A stretch of 64,000 bases of DNA from Larix kaempferi (GCA_027924585.1 BSBM01000917.1:10345501-10409500); one strand, 5' to 3'; positions 38,756 to 52,300 are shown, counted from the stretch's first letter. Translations and numbers: made by a program. The notes: generated from the letters alone by a model not told the origin.

Positions 38756-40541
38756 TACGGGGGAAGTAAGCTTTTCTTATTTCCGGACGAATGCGCAAAC
38801 TATAGAAAGTCGTTATGACGTAGAATGTGCATACTTTGTAGATTCCATTTATGAAATAAAACACATTTTCTAAAAACTCGTATTTTTTACGAAATCATGT
38901 AAACCTTCAAGAAGCTGTGATTTTAAAAAATGGTGGAAGTAAGATTTTCTTATTTCCGGTCGAATGCGCAAACTATAGAAAGTCGTTATGACGTAGAATG
39001 TGCATACTTTGTTGATTCCATTTATGAAATAAAACACATTTTCTAAAAAGTCGTGTTTTTTATGAAATCATGTAAACCTTCTAGAAGCTGTGATTTTAAA
39101 AAACCTTGGAAGTAAGATTTTCTTATTTCCGGACGCATGCGCAAACTATAGAAAGTCGTTTTGATGTAGAATGTGCATAGTTTGTTGATTCCATTTATGA
39201 AATAAAACACATTTTCAAGAAACTCGTGTTTTTTAAGAAATCATGTAAACCTTCTAGAAGCTGTGATTTTAAAAAACGGGGGAAGTAAGCTTTTCTTATT
39301 TCCGGACGCATGCACAAACTATAGAAAGTCGTTATGACGTAGAATGTGCATACTTTGTAGATTCCATTTATGAAATAAAACACATTTTCTAAAAACTCGT
39401 GTTTTTTACGAAATCATGTCAACCTTCTAGAAGCTGTGATTTTAAAAAACGGTGGAAGTAAGCTTTTCTTATTTCCGGACGCATGCACAAACTATAGAAA
39501 GTCGTTATGACATAGAATGTGCATACTTTGTTGATTCGATTTATGAAATAAAACACATTTTCTAAAAACTCGTGTTTTTTAAGAAATCATGTAAACCTTC
39601 TAGAAGCTGTGATTTTAAAAAATGGGGGAAGTAAGCTTTTCTTATTTCCAGACGCATGCGAAAACTATAGAAAGTCGTTATGATGTAGAATGTGCATACT
39701 TCGTAGATTCCATTTATGAAATAAAACACATTTTCTAAAAACTCGTGTTTTTTATGAAATCATGTAAACCTTCTAGAAGCTGTGATTTTAAAAAACCTTG
39801 GAAGTAAGTTTTTCTTATATCCGGACGCATGGCCAAACTATAGAAAGTCGTTATGATGTAGAATGTGCATACTTTGTTGATTCCATTTATGAAATAAAAA
39901 ACATTTTCTAAAAACTCGTGTTTTTTTAGAAATCATGTAAACCTTCTAGAAGCTGTGATTTTAAAAAACAGGGGAAGTAATCTTTTCTTATTTCCGGACG
40001 CATGCGCAAACTATAGAAGGTCGTTATGATGTAGAATGTGCATACTTTGTAGATTCCATTTATGAAATAAAACACATTTTCTAAAAACTCGTGTTTTTTA
40101 CGAAATCATGTAAACCTTCTAGAAGCTGTGATTTTAAAAAACGGGGGAAGTAAGCTTTTCTTATTTCCGGACGCATGCGCAGACTATAGAAAGTCGTTAT
40201 GACGAAGAATGTGCATACTTTGTAGATTCCATTTATAAAATAAAACACATTTTCTAAAAACACGTGTTTTTTACGAAATCGTGTAAACCTTCTAGAAGCT
40301 GTGATTTAAAAAAACGTGGGAAGTAAGCTTTTCTTATTTCCGGACGAATGCGCAAACTATAGAAAGTCGTTAGGACGTAGAATGTGCATACTTTGTTGAT
40401 TCCATTTATGAAATAAAACACATTTTCTAAAAACTCGTGTTTTTTAAGAAATCATGTAAACCTTCTAGAAGCTGTGATTTTAAAAAACGGTGGAAGTAAG
40501 CTTTTCTTATTTCCGGACGAATGCGCAAACTATAGAAAGTC
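38756..40541 (+). repeat. Monomers linking the 12-mer and 15/16-mer blocks
   Basis: About ten monomers. Those at 39.0-39.2 kb (TCGTTTTGATGTAG with GCATAGTTTG) recur at 42.9-43.0 kb, offset 3807 bp (22 monomers plus 1). Those at 39.78-40.31 kb (CCTTGGAAGTAAGTTTTTC, then GAAGGTCGTTATGATG) recur at 42.03-42.56 kb, offset 2249 bp (13 monomers), and again at 44.8-45.3 kb. This is therefore a diverged upstream copy of the next HOR. No non-satellite sequence is present. Confidence 0.7.
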
Positions 40542-43137
40542 GTTATGACGTAGAATGTGCATACTTCGTAGATTCCATTTATGAAATAAAACACATTTTC
40601 TAAAAACTCGTATTTTTTACGAAATCATGTAAACCTTCAAGAAGCTGTGATTTTAAAAAACGGTGGAAGTAAGCTTTTCTTATTTCCGGCCGAATGCGCA
40701 AACTATAGAAAGTCGTTATGACGTAGAATGTGCATACTTTGTTGATTCCATTTATGAAATAAAACACATTTTATAAAAACTCGCGTTTTTTATGAAATCA
40801 TGTAAACCTTCTAGAAGCTGTGATTTTAAAAAACCTTGGAAGTAAGGTTTTCTTATTTCCGGACGCATGCGCAAACTATAGAAAGTCGTTATGACGTAGA
40901 ATGTGCATACGTTGTTGATTCCATTTATGAAATAAAACACATTTTCTAAAAACTCGTGTTTTTTTAGAAATCATGTAAACCTTCTAGAAGCTGTGATTTT
41001 AAAAAACGGGGGAAGTAATCTTTTCTTATTTCCGGACGCATGCGCAAACTATAGAAGGTCATTATAATGTAGAATGTGCATACTTTGTAGATTCCATTTA
41101 TGAAATAAAACACATTTTCTAAAAACTCGTGTTTTTTACGAAATCATGTAAACCTTCTAGAAGCTGTGATTTAAAAAAACGTGGGAAGTAAGCTTTTCTT
41201 ATTTCCGGACGCATGCGCAAACTATAGAAAGTCGTTATGATGTAGAATGTGCATACTTTGTTGATTCAATAGTTGAAATAAAACACACTTTAAAAAAACT
41301 CGTGTTTTTTAAGAAATCATGTAAACCTTCTAGAAGCTGTGATTTTAAAAAATGGTGGAAGAAAGCTTTTCTTATTTCCGGACGCATGCGCAAACTATAG
41401 AAATTCGTTATGACGTAGAATGTGCATACTTTGTTGATTCCATTTATGAAATAAAACATATTTTCTAAAAACTATCGTTTTTTAAGAAATCATGTAAACC
41501 TTCTAGAAGCTGTGATTTTAAAAAACGGGGGAAGTAAGCTTTTCTTATTTCCAAACGCATGCGCAAACTATAGAAAGTCATTATGACGTAGAATGTGCAT
41601 ACTTTGTTGATTCCATTTATGAAATAAAACACATTTTCTAAAAACTCGTGTTTTTTAAGAAATCATGTAAACCTTCTAGAAGCTGTGATTTTAAAAAACG
41701 AGGGAAATAAGTTTTTCTTATTTCTGGACGCATGCGCAAACTATAGAAAGTCGTTGTGACGTAGAACGTGCATACTTTGTAGATTCCATTTATGAAATAA
41801 AACACATTTTCTAAAAACTCGTGTTTTTTAAGAAATCATGTAAACCTTCTAGAAGCCGTGATTTTTAAAAACGGGGGAAGTAAGCTTTTCTTATTTCCGG
41901 ACGCATGCGCAAACTATAGAAAGTCGTTATGACGTAGAATGTGCATACTTTTTAGATTCCATTTATGAAATAAAACACATTTTCTAAAAACTCGTGTTTT
42001 TTACGAAATCATGTAAACCTTCTAGAAGCTGTGATTTTAAAAAACCTTGGAAGTAAGTTTTTCTTATTTCCGGACGCATACGCAAACTATAGAAAGTCGT
42101 TATGACGTAGAATGTGCATACTTTGTTGATTCCATTTACGAAATAAAACACATTTTCTAAAAACTCGTGTTTTTTTAGAAATCATGTAAACCTTCTAGAA
42201 GCTGTGATTTTAAAAAACGGGGGAAGTAATCTTTTCTTATTTCCGGACGCATGCGCAAACTATAGAAGGTCGTTATGATGTAGAATGTGCATACTTTGTA
42301 GATTCCATTTATGAAATAAAACACATTTTCTAAAAACTCGTGTTTTTTACGAAATCATGTAAACCTTCTAGAAGCTGTGATTTTAAAAAACGGGGGAAGT
42401 AAGCTTTTCTTATTTCCGGACGCATGCGCAAACCATAGAAAGTCGTTATGACGTAGAATGTGCATACTTTGTAGATTCCATTTATAAAATAAAACACATT
42501 TTCTAAAAACACGTGTTTTTTACGAAATCGTGTAAACCTTCTAGAAGCTGTGATTTAAAAAAACGTGGGAAGTAAGCTTTTCTTATTTCCGGACGAATGC
42601 GCAAACTATAGAAAGTCGTTATGACGTAGAATGTGCATACTTTGTTGATTCCATTTATCAAAATAAAACACATTTTCTAAAAACTCATGTTTTTTAAGAA
42701 GTCATGTAAACCTTCTAGAAGCTGTGATTTTAAAAAACGGTGGAAGTAAGCTTTTCTTATTTCCGGTCGAATGCGCAAACTATAGAAAGTCGTTATGACG
42801 TAGAATGTGCATACTTTTTTGATTCCATTTATGAAATAAAACACATTTTCTAAAAGCTCGTGTTTTTTATGAAATCATGTAAACCTTCTAGAAGCTGTGA
42901 TTTCAAAAAACCTTTGAAGTAAGCTTTTCTTATTTCCGGACGCATGCGCAAACTATAGAAAGTCGTTTTGATGTAGAATGTGCATAGTTTGTTGATTCCA
43001 TCTATGAAATAAAACACATTTTCTAAAAACTCGTGTTTTTTAAGAAATCATGTAAACCTTCTAGAAGCTGTGATTTTAAAAAACGGGGGAAGTAAGCTTT
43101 TCTTATTTCCGGACGCATGCGAAAACTATAGAAAGTT
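40542..43137 (+). repeat. 15-monomer HOR, copy A (2596 bp)
   Basis: Markers ACTTCGTAG (40,565), TTTTATAAAAACTCGCG, CCTTGGAAG, GAAGGTC, and AACACACTTTAAAAAAAC recur in copy B. The offset is 2596 bp before about 43,766 and 2769 bp after it. The last left-hand mismatch is 40,541 (C) against 43,137 (T). Matching stops near 42,555 in A (CGTGGG box) against 45,324 in B (CGGGGG box). Confidence 0.85.
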
Positions 43138-45324
43138 GTTATGACGTAGAATGTGCATACTTCGTAGATTCCATTTATGAAATAAAACACATTTTCTAAA
43201 AACTCGTATTTTTTACGAAATCATGTAAACCTTCAAGAAGCTGTGATTTTAAAAAACTGTGGAAGTAAGCTTTTCTTATTTCCGGTCGAATGCGCAAACT
43301 ATAGAAAGTCGTTATGACGTAGAATGTGCATACTTTGTTGATTCCATTTATGAAATAAAACACATTTTATAAAAACTCGCGTTTTTTATGAAATCATGTA
43401 AACCTTCTAGAAGCTGTGATTTTAAAAAACCTTGGAAGTAAGCTTTTCTTATTTCCGGACGCATGCGCAAACTATAGAAAGTCGTTATGACGTAGAATGT
43501 GCATACTTTGTTGATTCCATTTATGAAATAAAACACATTTTCTAAAAACTCGTGTTTTTTTAGAAATCATGTAAACCTTCTAGAAGCTGTGATTTTAAAA
43601 AACGGGGGAAGTAATCTTTTCTTATTTCCGGACGCATGCGCAAACTATAGAAGGTCGTTATGATGTAGAATGTGCATACTTTGTAGATTCCATTTATGAA
43701 ATAAAACACATTTTCTAAAAACTCGTGTTTTTTACGAAATCATGTAAACCTTCTAGAAGCTGTGAATTTAAAAAACGGTTGAAGTAAGCTTTTCTTATTT
43801 CCGGACGCATGCGCAAACTATAGAAAGTCGTTATGACGTAGAATGTGCATACTTTGTTGATTCCATTTATAAAATAAAACACATTTTCTAAAAACTCGTG
43901 TTTTTTAAGAAATCATGTAAACCTTCTAGAAGCTGTGATTTAAAAAAACGTGGGAAGTAAGCTTTTCTTTTTTCCGGACGCATGCGCAAACTATAGAAAG
44001 TCGTTATGATGTAGAATGTGCATACTTTGTTGATTCAATATATGAAATAAAACACACTTTAAAAAAACTCGTGTTTTTTAAGAAATCATGTAAACCTTCT
44101 AGAAGCTGTGATTTTAAAAAATGGTGGAAGAAAGCTTTTCTTATTTCCGGACGCATGCGCAAACTATAGAAATTCGTTATGACGTAGAATGTGCATACTT
44201 TGTTGATTCCATTTATGAAATAAAACATATTTTCTAAAAACTATCGTTTTTTAAGAAATCATGTAAACCTTCTAGAAGCTGTGATTTTAAAAAACGGGGG
44301 AAGTAAGCTTTTCTTATTTCCAAACGCATGCGCAAACTAAAGAAAGTCATTATGACGTAGAATGTGCATACTTTGTTGATTCCATTTATGAAATAAAACA
44401 CATTTTCTAAAAACTCGTGTTTTTTAAGAAATCATGTAAACCTTCTAGAAGCTGTGATTTTAAAAAACGAGGGAAGTAAGTTTTTCTTATTTCTGGACGC
44501 ATGCGCAAACTATAGAAAGTCATTGTGACGTAGAACGCGCATACTTTGTAGATTCGATTTATGAAATAAAACACATTTTCTAAAAACTCGTGTTTTTTAA
44601 GAAATCATGTAAACCTTCTAGAAGTCGTGATTTTAAAAAACGGGGGAAGTAAGCTTTTCTTATTTCCGGACGCATGCGCAAACTATAGAAAGTCGTTATG
44701 ACGTAGAATGTGCATACTTTGTAGATTCCATTTATGAAATAAAACACATTTTCTAAAAACTCGTGTTTTTTACGAAATCATGTAAACCTTCTAGAAGCTG
44801 TGATTTTAAAAAACCTTGGAAGTAAGTTTTTCTTATTTCCGGACGCATGCGCAAACTATAGAAAGTCGTTATGACGTAGAATGTGCATACTTTGTTGATT
44901 CCATTTATGAAATAAAACACATTTTCTAAAAACTCGTGTTTTTTTAGAAATCATGTAAACCTTCTAGAAGCTGTGATTTTAAAAAACGGGGGAAGTAATC
45001 TTTTCTTATTTCCGGACGCATGCGCAAACTATAGAAGGTCGTTATGATGTAGAATGTGCATACTTTGTAGATTCCATTTATGAAATAAAACACATTTTCT
45101 AAAAACTCGTGTTTTTTACGAAATCATGTAAACCTTCTAGAAGCTGTGATTTTAAAAAACGGGGGAAGTAAGCTTTTCTTATTTCCGGACGCATGCGCAA
45201 ACCATAGAAAGTCGTTATGACGTAGAATGTGCATACTTTGTAGATTCCATTTATAAAATAAAACACATTTTCTAAAAACACGTGTTTTTTACGAAATCGT
45301 GTAAACCTTCTAGAAGCTGTGATT
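43138..45324 (+). repeat. 16-monomer HOR, copy B (partial)
   Basis: Second copy of the 15/16-mer, with one extra monomer relative to A (43,766-43,938). Its right end overlaps the start of the 8.8-kb unit, so the long unit took over part of this repeat. The gain of exactly one monomer changes the spacing of every downstream marker from 2596 to 2769 bp. Confidence 0.82.
43766..43938 (+). repeat. Single extra monomer in HOR copy B
   Basis: Copy A passes directly from the GAAGGTCGTTATGATG monomer to the ATTTAAAAAAACGTGGG monomer. Copy B has an additional 173-bp monomer between them, beginning GAATTTAAAAAACGGTTG and containing CATTTATAAAATAAAAC. It is either a gain in B or a loss in A. Confidence 0.8.
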
Positions 45325-46301
45325 TTAAAAAACGGGGGAAGTAAGCTTTTCTTATTTCCAAACGCATGCGCAAACTATAGAAAGTCGTTGTGACGTAGAA
45401 CGTGCATACTTTGTAGATTCCATTTATGAAATAAAACACATTTTCTAAAAACTCGTGTTTTTTAAGAAATCATGTAAACCTTCTAGAAGCTGTGATTTTA
45501 AAAAACGGGGGAAGTAAGCTTTTCTTATTTCCGGACGCATGCGCAAACTATAGAAAGTCGTTATGACGTAGAATGTGCATACTTTGTTGATTCTATTTAT
45601 GAAATAAAACATATTTTCTAAAAACTAATGTTTTTTAAGAAATCATGTAAACCTTCTAGAAGCTGTGATTTTAAAAAACGGGGGAAGTAAGCTTTTCTTA
45701 TTTCCAAACGCATGCGCAAACTATAGAAAGTCGTTATGACGTAGAATGTGCATACTTTTTTTATTCCATTTATGAAATAAAACAAATTTTCCAAAAAGTC
45801 GTGTTTTTTTAAGAAATCATGTAAACCTTCTAGAAGCTGTGATTTTAAAAAACGGGGGAAGTAAGCTATTCTTATTTCCGGACGCATGCGAAAACTATAG
45901 AAAGTCGTTATGACGTATAATGTGCATACTTTGTAGATTCCATTTATAAAATAAAATACATTTTCTAAAAACACGTGTTTTTTACGAAAACGTGTAAACC
46001 TTCTAGAAGCTGTGATTTTAAAAAACGGTGGAAGTAAGCTTTTCTTATTTCCGGACGAATGCGCAAACTATAGAAAGTCGTTATGACGTAGAATGTGCAT
46101 ACTTTGTTGATTCCATTTATGAAATAAAACACATTTTCTAAAAACTCGTGTTTTTTAAGAAATCATGTAAACCTTCTAGAAGCTGTGATTTTAAAAAACG
46201 GTGGAAGTAAGCTTTTCTTATTTCCGGATGCATGCACAAACTATAGAAAGTCGTTATGACGTAGAATGTGCATACTTTGTTGATTCCATTTATGAAATAA
46301 A

Positions 46302-46310
46302 TTTTTTTTT
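46302..46310 (+). repeat. T9 tract replacing the CACATTTT segment (first of four)
   Basis: The usual AATAAAACACATTTTCT reads AATAAATTTTTTTTTCT here. The same variant is found two monomers later (46,648-46,656). Length is nearly unchanged, so this is a local rewrite and not an insertion. Confidence 0.9.
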
Positions 46311-46647
46311 CTAAAAAGTCGTGTTTTTTAAGAAATCATGTAAACCTTCTAGAAGCTGTGATTTTAAAAAACGGGGGAAGTAAGATTTTCTTATTTCCGG
46401 ACGCATGCGCAAACTATAGAAAGTCGTTATGACGGAGAATGTGCATACTTTGTAGATTCCATTTATGAAATAAAACACATTTTCTAAAAACACGTGTTTT
46501 TTAAGAAATCATGTAACCATTCTAGAAGCTGTGATTTAAAAAAACGAGGGAAGTAAGGTTTTCTTATTTCCGGACGCATGCGCAAACTATAGAAAGTCGT
46601 TATGACGTAGAATGTGCATACTTTGTTGATTCCATTTATGAAATAAA

Positions 46648-46656
46648 TTTTTTTTT
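46648..46656 (+). repeat. T9 tract variant, second copy
   Basis: Same rewrite as at 46,302, 346 bp (two monomers) downstream, next to AAAAGTTGTG. It marks a two-monomer duplication within the 51-mer. Confidence 0.9.
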
Positions 46657-46749
46657 CTAAAAAGTTGTGTTTTTTAAGAAATCATGTAAACCTTCTAGAA
46701 GCTGTGATTTTAAAAAACGGGGGAAGTAAGATTTTCTTATTTCCGGTCG

Positions 46750-49330
46750 AATGCGCAAACTATAAAAAGTGGTTATGACGTAGAATGTGCATACTTTATT
46801 GACTCCATTTATGAAATAAAACACATTTTCTAAAAACTCGTGTTTTTTAAGAAATCATGTAAACCTTCTAGAAGCTGTGATTTTAAAAAACGAGGGAAGT
46901 AAGCTTTTCTTATTTCCAGACGCATGCGCAAACTATTGAAAGTCGTTATGACGTAGAATGTGCATACTTTGTAGATTCAGTTTATGAAATAAAACACATT
47001 TTCTAAAAACACGTGTTTTTTACGAAATCGTGTAAACCTTCTACAAGCTGTGATTTTAAAAAACGGTGGAAGTAAGCTTTTCTTATTTCTGGACGCATGC
47101 GCAAACTATAGAAAGTCGTTGTGACGTAGAATGTGCATACTTTGTTGATTCCATTTATGAAATAAAACACATTTTCTAAAAACTCCTGTTTTTTAAGAAA
47201 TCATGTAAACCTTCTAGAAGCTGTGATTTTAAAAAACGGGGGAAGTAAGCTTTTCTTATTTCCGGACGCATGTGCAAACTATAGAAAGTCGTTGTGACGT
47301 ACAACGTGCATACTTTGTAGATTCCATTTATGAAATAAAACACATTTTCTAAAAACTCGTGTTTTTTAAGAAATCATGTAAACCTTCTAGAAGCTGTGAT
47401 TTTAAAAAACGGGGGAAGTAAGATTTTCTTATTTCCGGACGCATGCGCAAACTATAGAAAGTCGTTATGACGTAGAATGTGCATACTTTGTAGATTCCAT
47501 TTATGAAATAAAACACATTTTCTAAAAACTCGTGTTTTTTACGAAATCATGTAAACCTTCTAGAAGCTGTGATTTTAAAAACCGTTGGAAGTAAGCTTTT
47601 CTTATTTCCGGATGCATGCACAAACTATAGAAAGTCATTATGACGTAGAATGTGCATACTTTGTTGATTCCATTTATGAAATAAAACAAATTTTCTAAAA
47701 AGTCGTGTTTTTTAAGAAATCATGTAAACCTTCTAGAAGCTGTGATTTTAAAAAACGGGGGGAAGTAAGATTTTCTTATTTCCGGACGCATGCGCAAACT
47801 ATAGAAAGTCGTTATGACGTAGAATGTGCATACTTTGTAGATTCCATTGATGAAATAAAACACATTTTCTAAAAACACGTGTTTTTTAAGAAATCATGTA
47901 AACCTTCTAGAAGCTGTGATTTAAAAAAATGGGGGAAGTAAGGTTTTCTTATTTCCGGACGCATGCGCAAACTATAGAAAGTCGTTATGACGTAGAATGT
48001 GCATACTTTGTTGATTCCATTTATGAAATAAAACACATTTTCTAAAAACTCATGTTTTTTAAGAAATCATGTAAACCTTCTAGAAGCTGTGATTTTAAAA
48101 AACGAGGGAAGTAAGCTTTTCTTATTTCCAGACGCAAGCGCAAACTATTGAAAGTCGTTATGACATAGAATGTGCATACTTTGTAAATTCAGTTTATGAA
48201 ATAAAACACATTTTCTAAAAACACGTGTTTTTTACGAAAACGTGTAAACCTTCTACAAGCTGTGATTTTAAAAAACGGTGGAAGTAAGCTTTTCTTATTT
48301 CTGGACGCATGCGCAAACTATAGAAAGTCGTTGTGACGTAGAATGTGCATACTTTGTTGATTCCATTTATGAAATTAAACACATTTTCTAAAAACTCGTG
48401 TTTTTTAAGAAATCATGTAAACCTTCTAGAAGCTGTGATTTTAAAAAACGGGGGAAGTAAGCTTTTCTTATTTCCGGACACATGCGCAAACTATAGAAAG
48501 TCGTTGTGACGTAGAACGTGCATACTTTGTAGATTCCATTTATGAAATAAAACACATTTTCTAAAAACTCGTGTTTTTTAAGAAATCATGTAAACCTTCT
48601 AGAAGCTGTGATTTTAAAAAACGGGGGAAGTAAGCTTTTCTTATTTCCGGACGCATGCGCAAACTATAGAAAGTCGTTATGACGTAGAATGTGCATACTT
48701 TGTAGATTCCATTTATGAAATAAAACACATTTTCTAAAAACTCGTGTTTTTTAAGAAATCATGTAAACCTTCTAGAAGCTGTGATTTAAAAAAACGGGGG
48801 AAGTAAGGTTTTCTTATTTTCGGACGCATGCGCAAACTATAGAAAGTCGTTATGACGTAGAATGTGCATACTTTGTAGATTCCATTCATGAAATAAAACA
48901 CATTTTCTAAAAACTCGTGTTTTTTACGAAATCATGTAAACCTTCAAGAAGCTGTGATTTTAAAAAATGGTGGAAGTAAGCTTTACTTATTTCCGGTCGA
49001 ATGCGCAAACTATAGAAAGTCGTTATGACGTAGAATGTGCATACTTTGTTGATTCCATTTATGAAATAAAACACATTTTCTAAAAACTCGTGTTTTTTAA
49101 GAAATCATGTAAACCTTCTAGAAGCTGTGATTTTAAAAAATGAGGGAAGTAAGCTTTTCTTATTTCCAGACGCATGCGCAAACTATTGAAACTCGTTATG
49201 ACGTAGAATGTGCATACTTTGTAGATTCAGTTTATGAAATAAATCACATTTTCTAAAAACACGTGTTTTTTACGAAACCGTGTAAACCTTCTACAAGCTG
49301 TGATTTTAAAAAACGGTGGAAGTAAGCTTT
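46750..49330 (+). repeat. Nested 6/7-monomer HOR inside 51-mer copy 1
   Basis: The marker ACTATTGAAA, with CCAGACGC upstream and TTCAGTTTATGAAAT and TTCTACAAGC downstream, occurs at 46,931, 48,143 and 49,181. The steps are 1212 bp (7 monomers plus the extra G) and 1038 bp (6 monomers). A GTTGTGACG monomer and then a GTAGAACGTGC or equivalent monomer follow each marker. This is a third level of repeat organisation: monomer, then 6/7-mer, then 51-mer. Confidence 0.82.
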
Positions 49331-52300
49331 TCTTATTTCCTGGACGCATGCGCAAACTATAGAAAGTCGTTGTGACGTAGAATGTGCATACTTTGTTGAT
49401 TCCATTTATGAAATAAAACACATTTTCTAAAAACTCGTGTTTTTTAAGAAATCATGTAAACCTTCTAGAAGCTGTGATTTTAAAAAACGGGGGAAGTAAG
49501 CTTTTCTTATTTCCGGACGCATGCGCAAACTATAGAAAGTCGTTGTGACGTAGAACGTGCATACTTTGTAGATTCAATTTATGAAATAAAACACATTTTC
49601 TAAAAACTCGTGTTTTTTAAGAAATCATGTAAACCTTCTAGAAGCTGTGATTTTAAAAAACGGGGGAAGTAAGCTTTTCTTATTTCCGGACGCATGCGCA
49701 AACTATAGAAAGTCGTTATGACGTAGAATGTGCATACTTTGTTGATTCTATTTATGAAATAAAACATATTTTCTAAAAACTAATGTTTTTTAAGAAATCA
49801 TGTAAACCTTCTAGAAGCTGTGATTTTAAAAAACGGGGGAAGTAAGCTTTTCTTATTTCCAAACGCATGCGCAAACTATAGAAAGTCTTTATGACGTAGA
49901 ATGTGCATACTTTTTTTATTCCATTTATGAAATAAAACAAATTTTCTAAAAAGTCGTGTTTTTTAAGAAATCATGTAAACCTTCTAGAAGCTGTGATTTT
50001 AAAAAACGGGGGAAGTAAGATTTTCTTATTTCCGGATGCATGCGCAAACTATAGAAAGTCGTTATGACGTAGAATGTGCATACTTTGTAGATTCCATTTA
50101 TGAAATAAAACACATTTTCTAAAAACACGTGTTTTTTAAGAAATCATGTAAACCTTCTAGAAGCTCTGATTTTAAAAAACGGTGGAAGTAATCTTTTGTT
50201 ATTTCCAAATGCATGCGCAAACTATAGAAAGTCGTTATGACGTAGAATGTGCATACTTTGTTGATTCCATTTATGAAATAAAACACATTTTCTAAAAACT
50301 CGTGTTTTTTAAGAAATCATGTAAACCTTCTAGAAGCTGTGATTTTAAAAAATGGGGGAAGTAAGCTTTTCTTATTTCCGGATGCATGCGCAAACTATAG
50401 AAAGTCGTTATGACGTAGAGTGTGCATACTTTGTAGATTCAATTTATGAAATAAAACACATTTTCTAAAAACTCGTGTTTTTTAAGAAATCATGTAAACC
50501 TTCTAGAAGCTGTGATTTTAAAAAACGGTGGAAGTAAGCTTTTCTTATTTCCGGACGCATGCGCAAACTATAGAAAGTCGTTATGACGTAGAATGTGCAT
50601 ACTTTGTTGATTCTATTTATGAAATAAAACATATTTTCTAAAAACTAATGTTTTTTAAGAAATCATGTAAACCTTCTAGAAGCTGTGATTTTAAAAAACG
50701 GGGGAAGTAAGCTTTTCTTATTTCCAAACGCATGCGCAAACTATAGAAAGTCTTTATGACGTAGAATGTGCATACTATTTTTATTCCATTTATGAAATAA
50801 AACACATTTTTAAAAACTCGTGTTTTTTAAGAAATCATGTAAACCTTCTTGAAGCTGTGATTTTAAAAAACGGGGGAAGTAAGCTTTTCTTATTTCCGGA
50901 CGCATGCGCAAACTATAGAAAGTCGTTATGACGTAGAATGTGCATACTTTGTTGATTCCATTTATGAAATAAAACACATTTTCTAAAAACTCGTGTTTTT
51001 TAAGAAATCATGTAAACCTTCTAGAAGCTGTGTTTTTAAAAAACGGTGGAAGTAAGCTTTTCTTATTTCCAAACGCATGCACAAACTATAGAAAGTCGAT
51101 ATGACGTAGAATGTGCATACTTTGTTGATTCCATTTATGAAATAAAACACATTTTCTAAAAACTCGTGTTTTTAAAAAAATCAAGTAAACCTTCTAGAAG
51201 CTATGATTTTAAAAAACGGGGGAAGTAAGCTTTTCTTATTTCCAAATGCATGCGCTAACTATAGAAAGTCGTTATGACGTAGAATGTGCATACTTTGTAG
51301 ATTCCATTTATGAAATAAAACACATTTTCTAAAAACTCGTGTTTTTTAAGAAATCATGTAAACCTTCTAGAAGCTGTGATTTTAAAAAACGGGGGAAGTA
51401 AGCTTTTCTTATTTCCAAACGCATGCGCAAACTATAGAAAGTCGTTATGACGTAGAATGTGCATACTTTGTTGATTCCATTTATGAAATAAAACACATTT
51501 TCTAAAAACTCGTGTTTTTTAAGAAATCATGTAAACCTTCTAGAAGCTGTGATTTTAAAAAACGGTGGAAGTAAGCTTTTGTTATTTCCGGACGCATGCG
51601 CAAACTATAGAAATTCGTTATGACGTAGAATGTGCATACTTTCTTGATTCCATTTATGAAATAAAACACATTTTCTAAAAACTCGTGTTCTTTACGAAAT
51701 CATGTAAACCTTCTAGAAGCTGTGATTTTAAAAAACGGCGGAAGTAAGCTTTTCTTATTTCCAAACGCATGCGCAAACTATAGAAAGTCTTTATGACGTA
51801 GAATGTGCATACTTTTTTGATTCCATTTATGAAATAAAACACATTTTCTAAAAACTCGTGTTTTTTAAGAAATCATGTAAACCTTCTAGAAGCTGTGATT
51901 TTAAAAAACGGGGGAAGTAAGCTTTTCTTAATTCCGGACGCATGCGCAAACTATAGAAAGTCGTTATGACGTAGAACGTGCATACTTTGTAGATTCCATT
52001 TATGAAATAAAACACATTTTCTAAAAACTCGTGTTTTTTAAGAAATCATGTAAACCTTCTAGAAGCTGTGATTTTAAAAAACGGTGGAAGTAAGCTTTTC
52101 TTATTTCAGGACGCATGCGCAAACTATAGAAATTCGTTATGATGTAGAATGTGAATATTTTGTAGATTCGATTTATGAAATAAAACACATTTTCTGAAAA
52201 CTCGTGTTTTTTACGAAATCATGTAAACCTTCTAGAAGCTGTGATTTTAAAAAACGGTGGATGTAAGCTTTTCTTATTTCCGGACGCGTGGGAAAACTAT

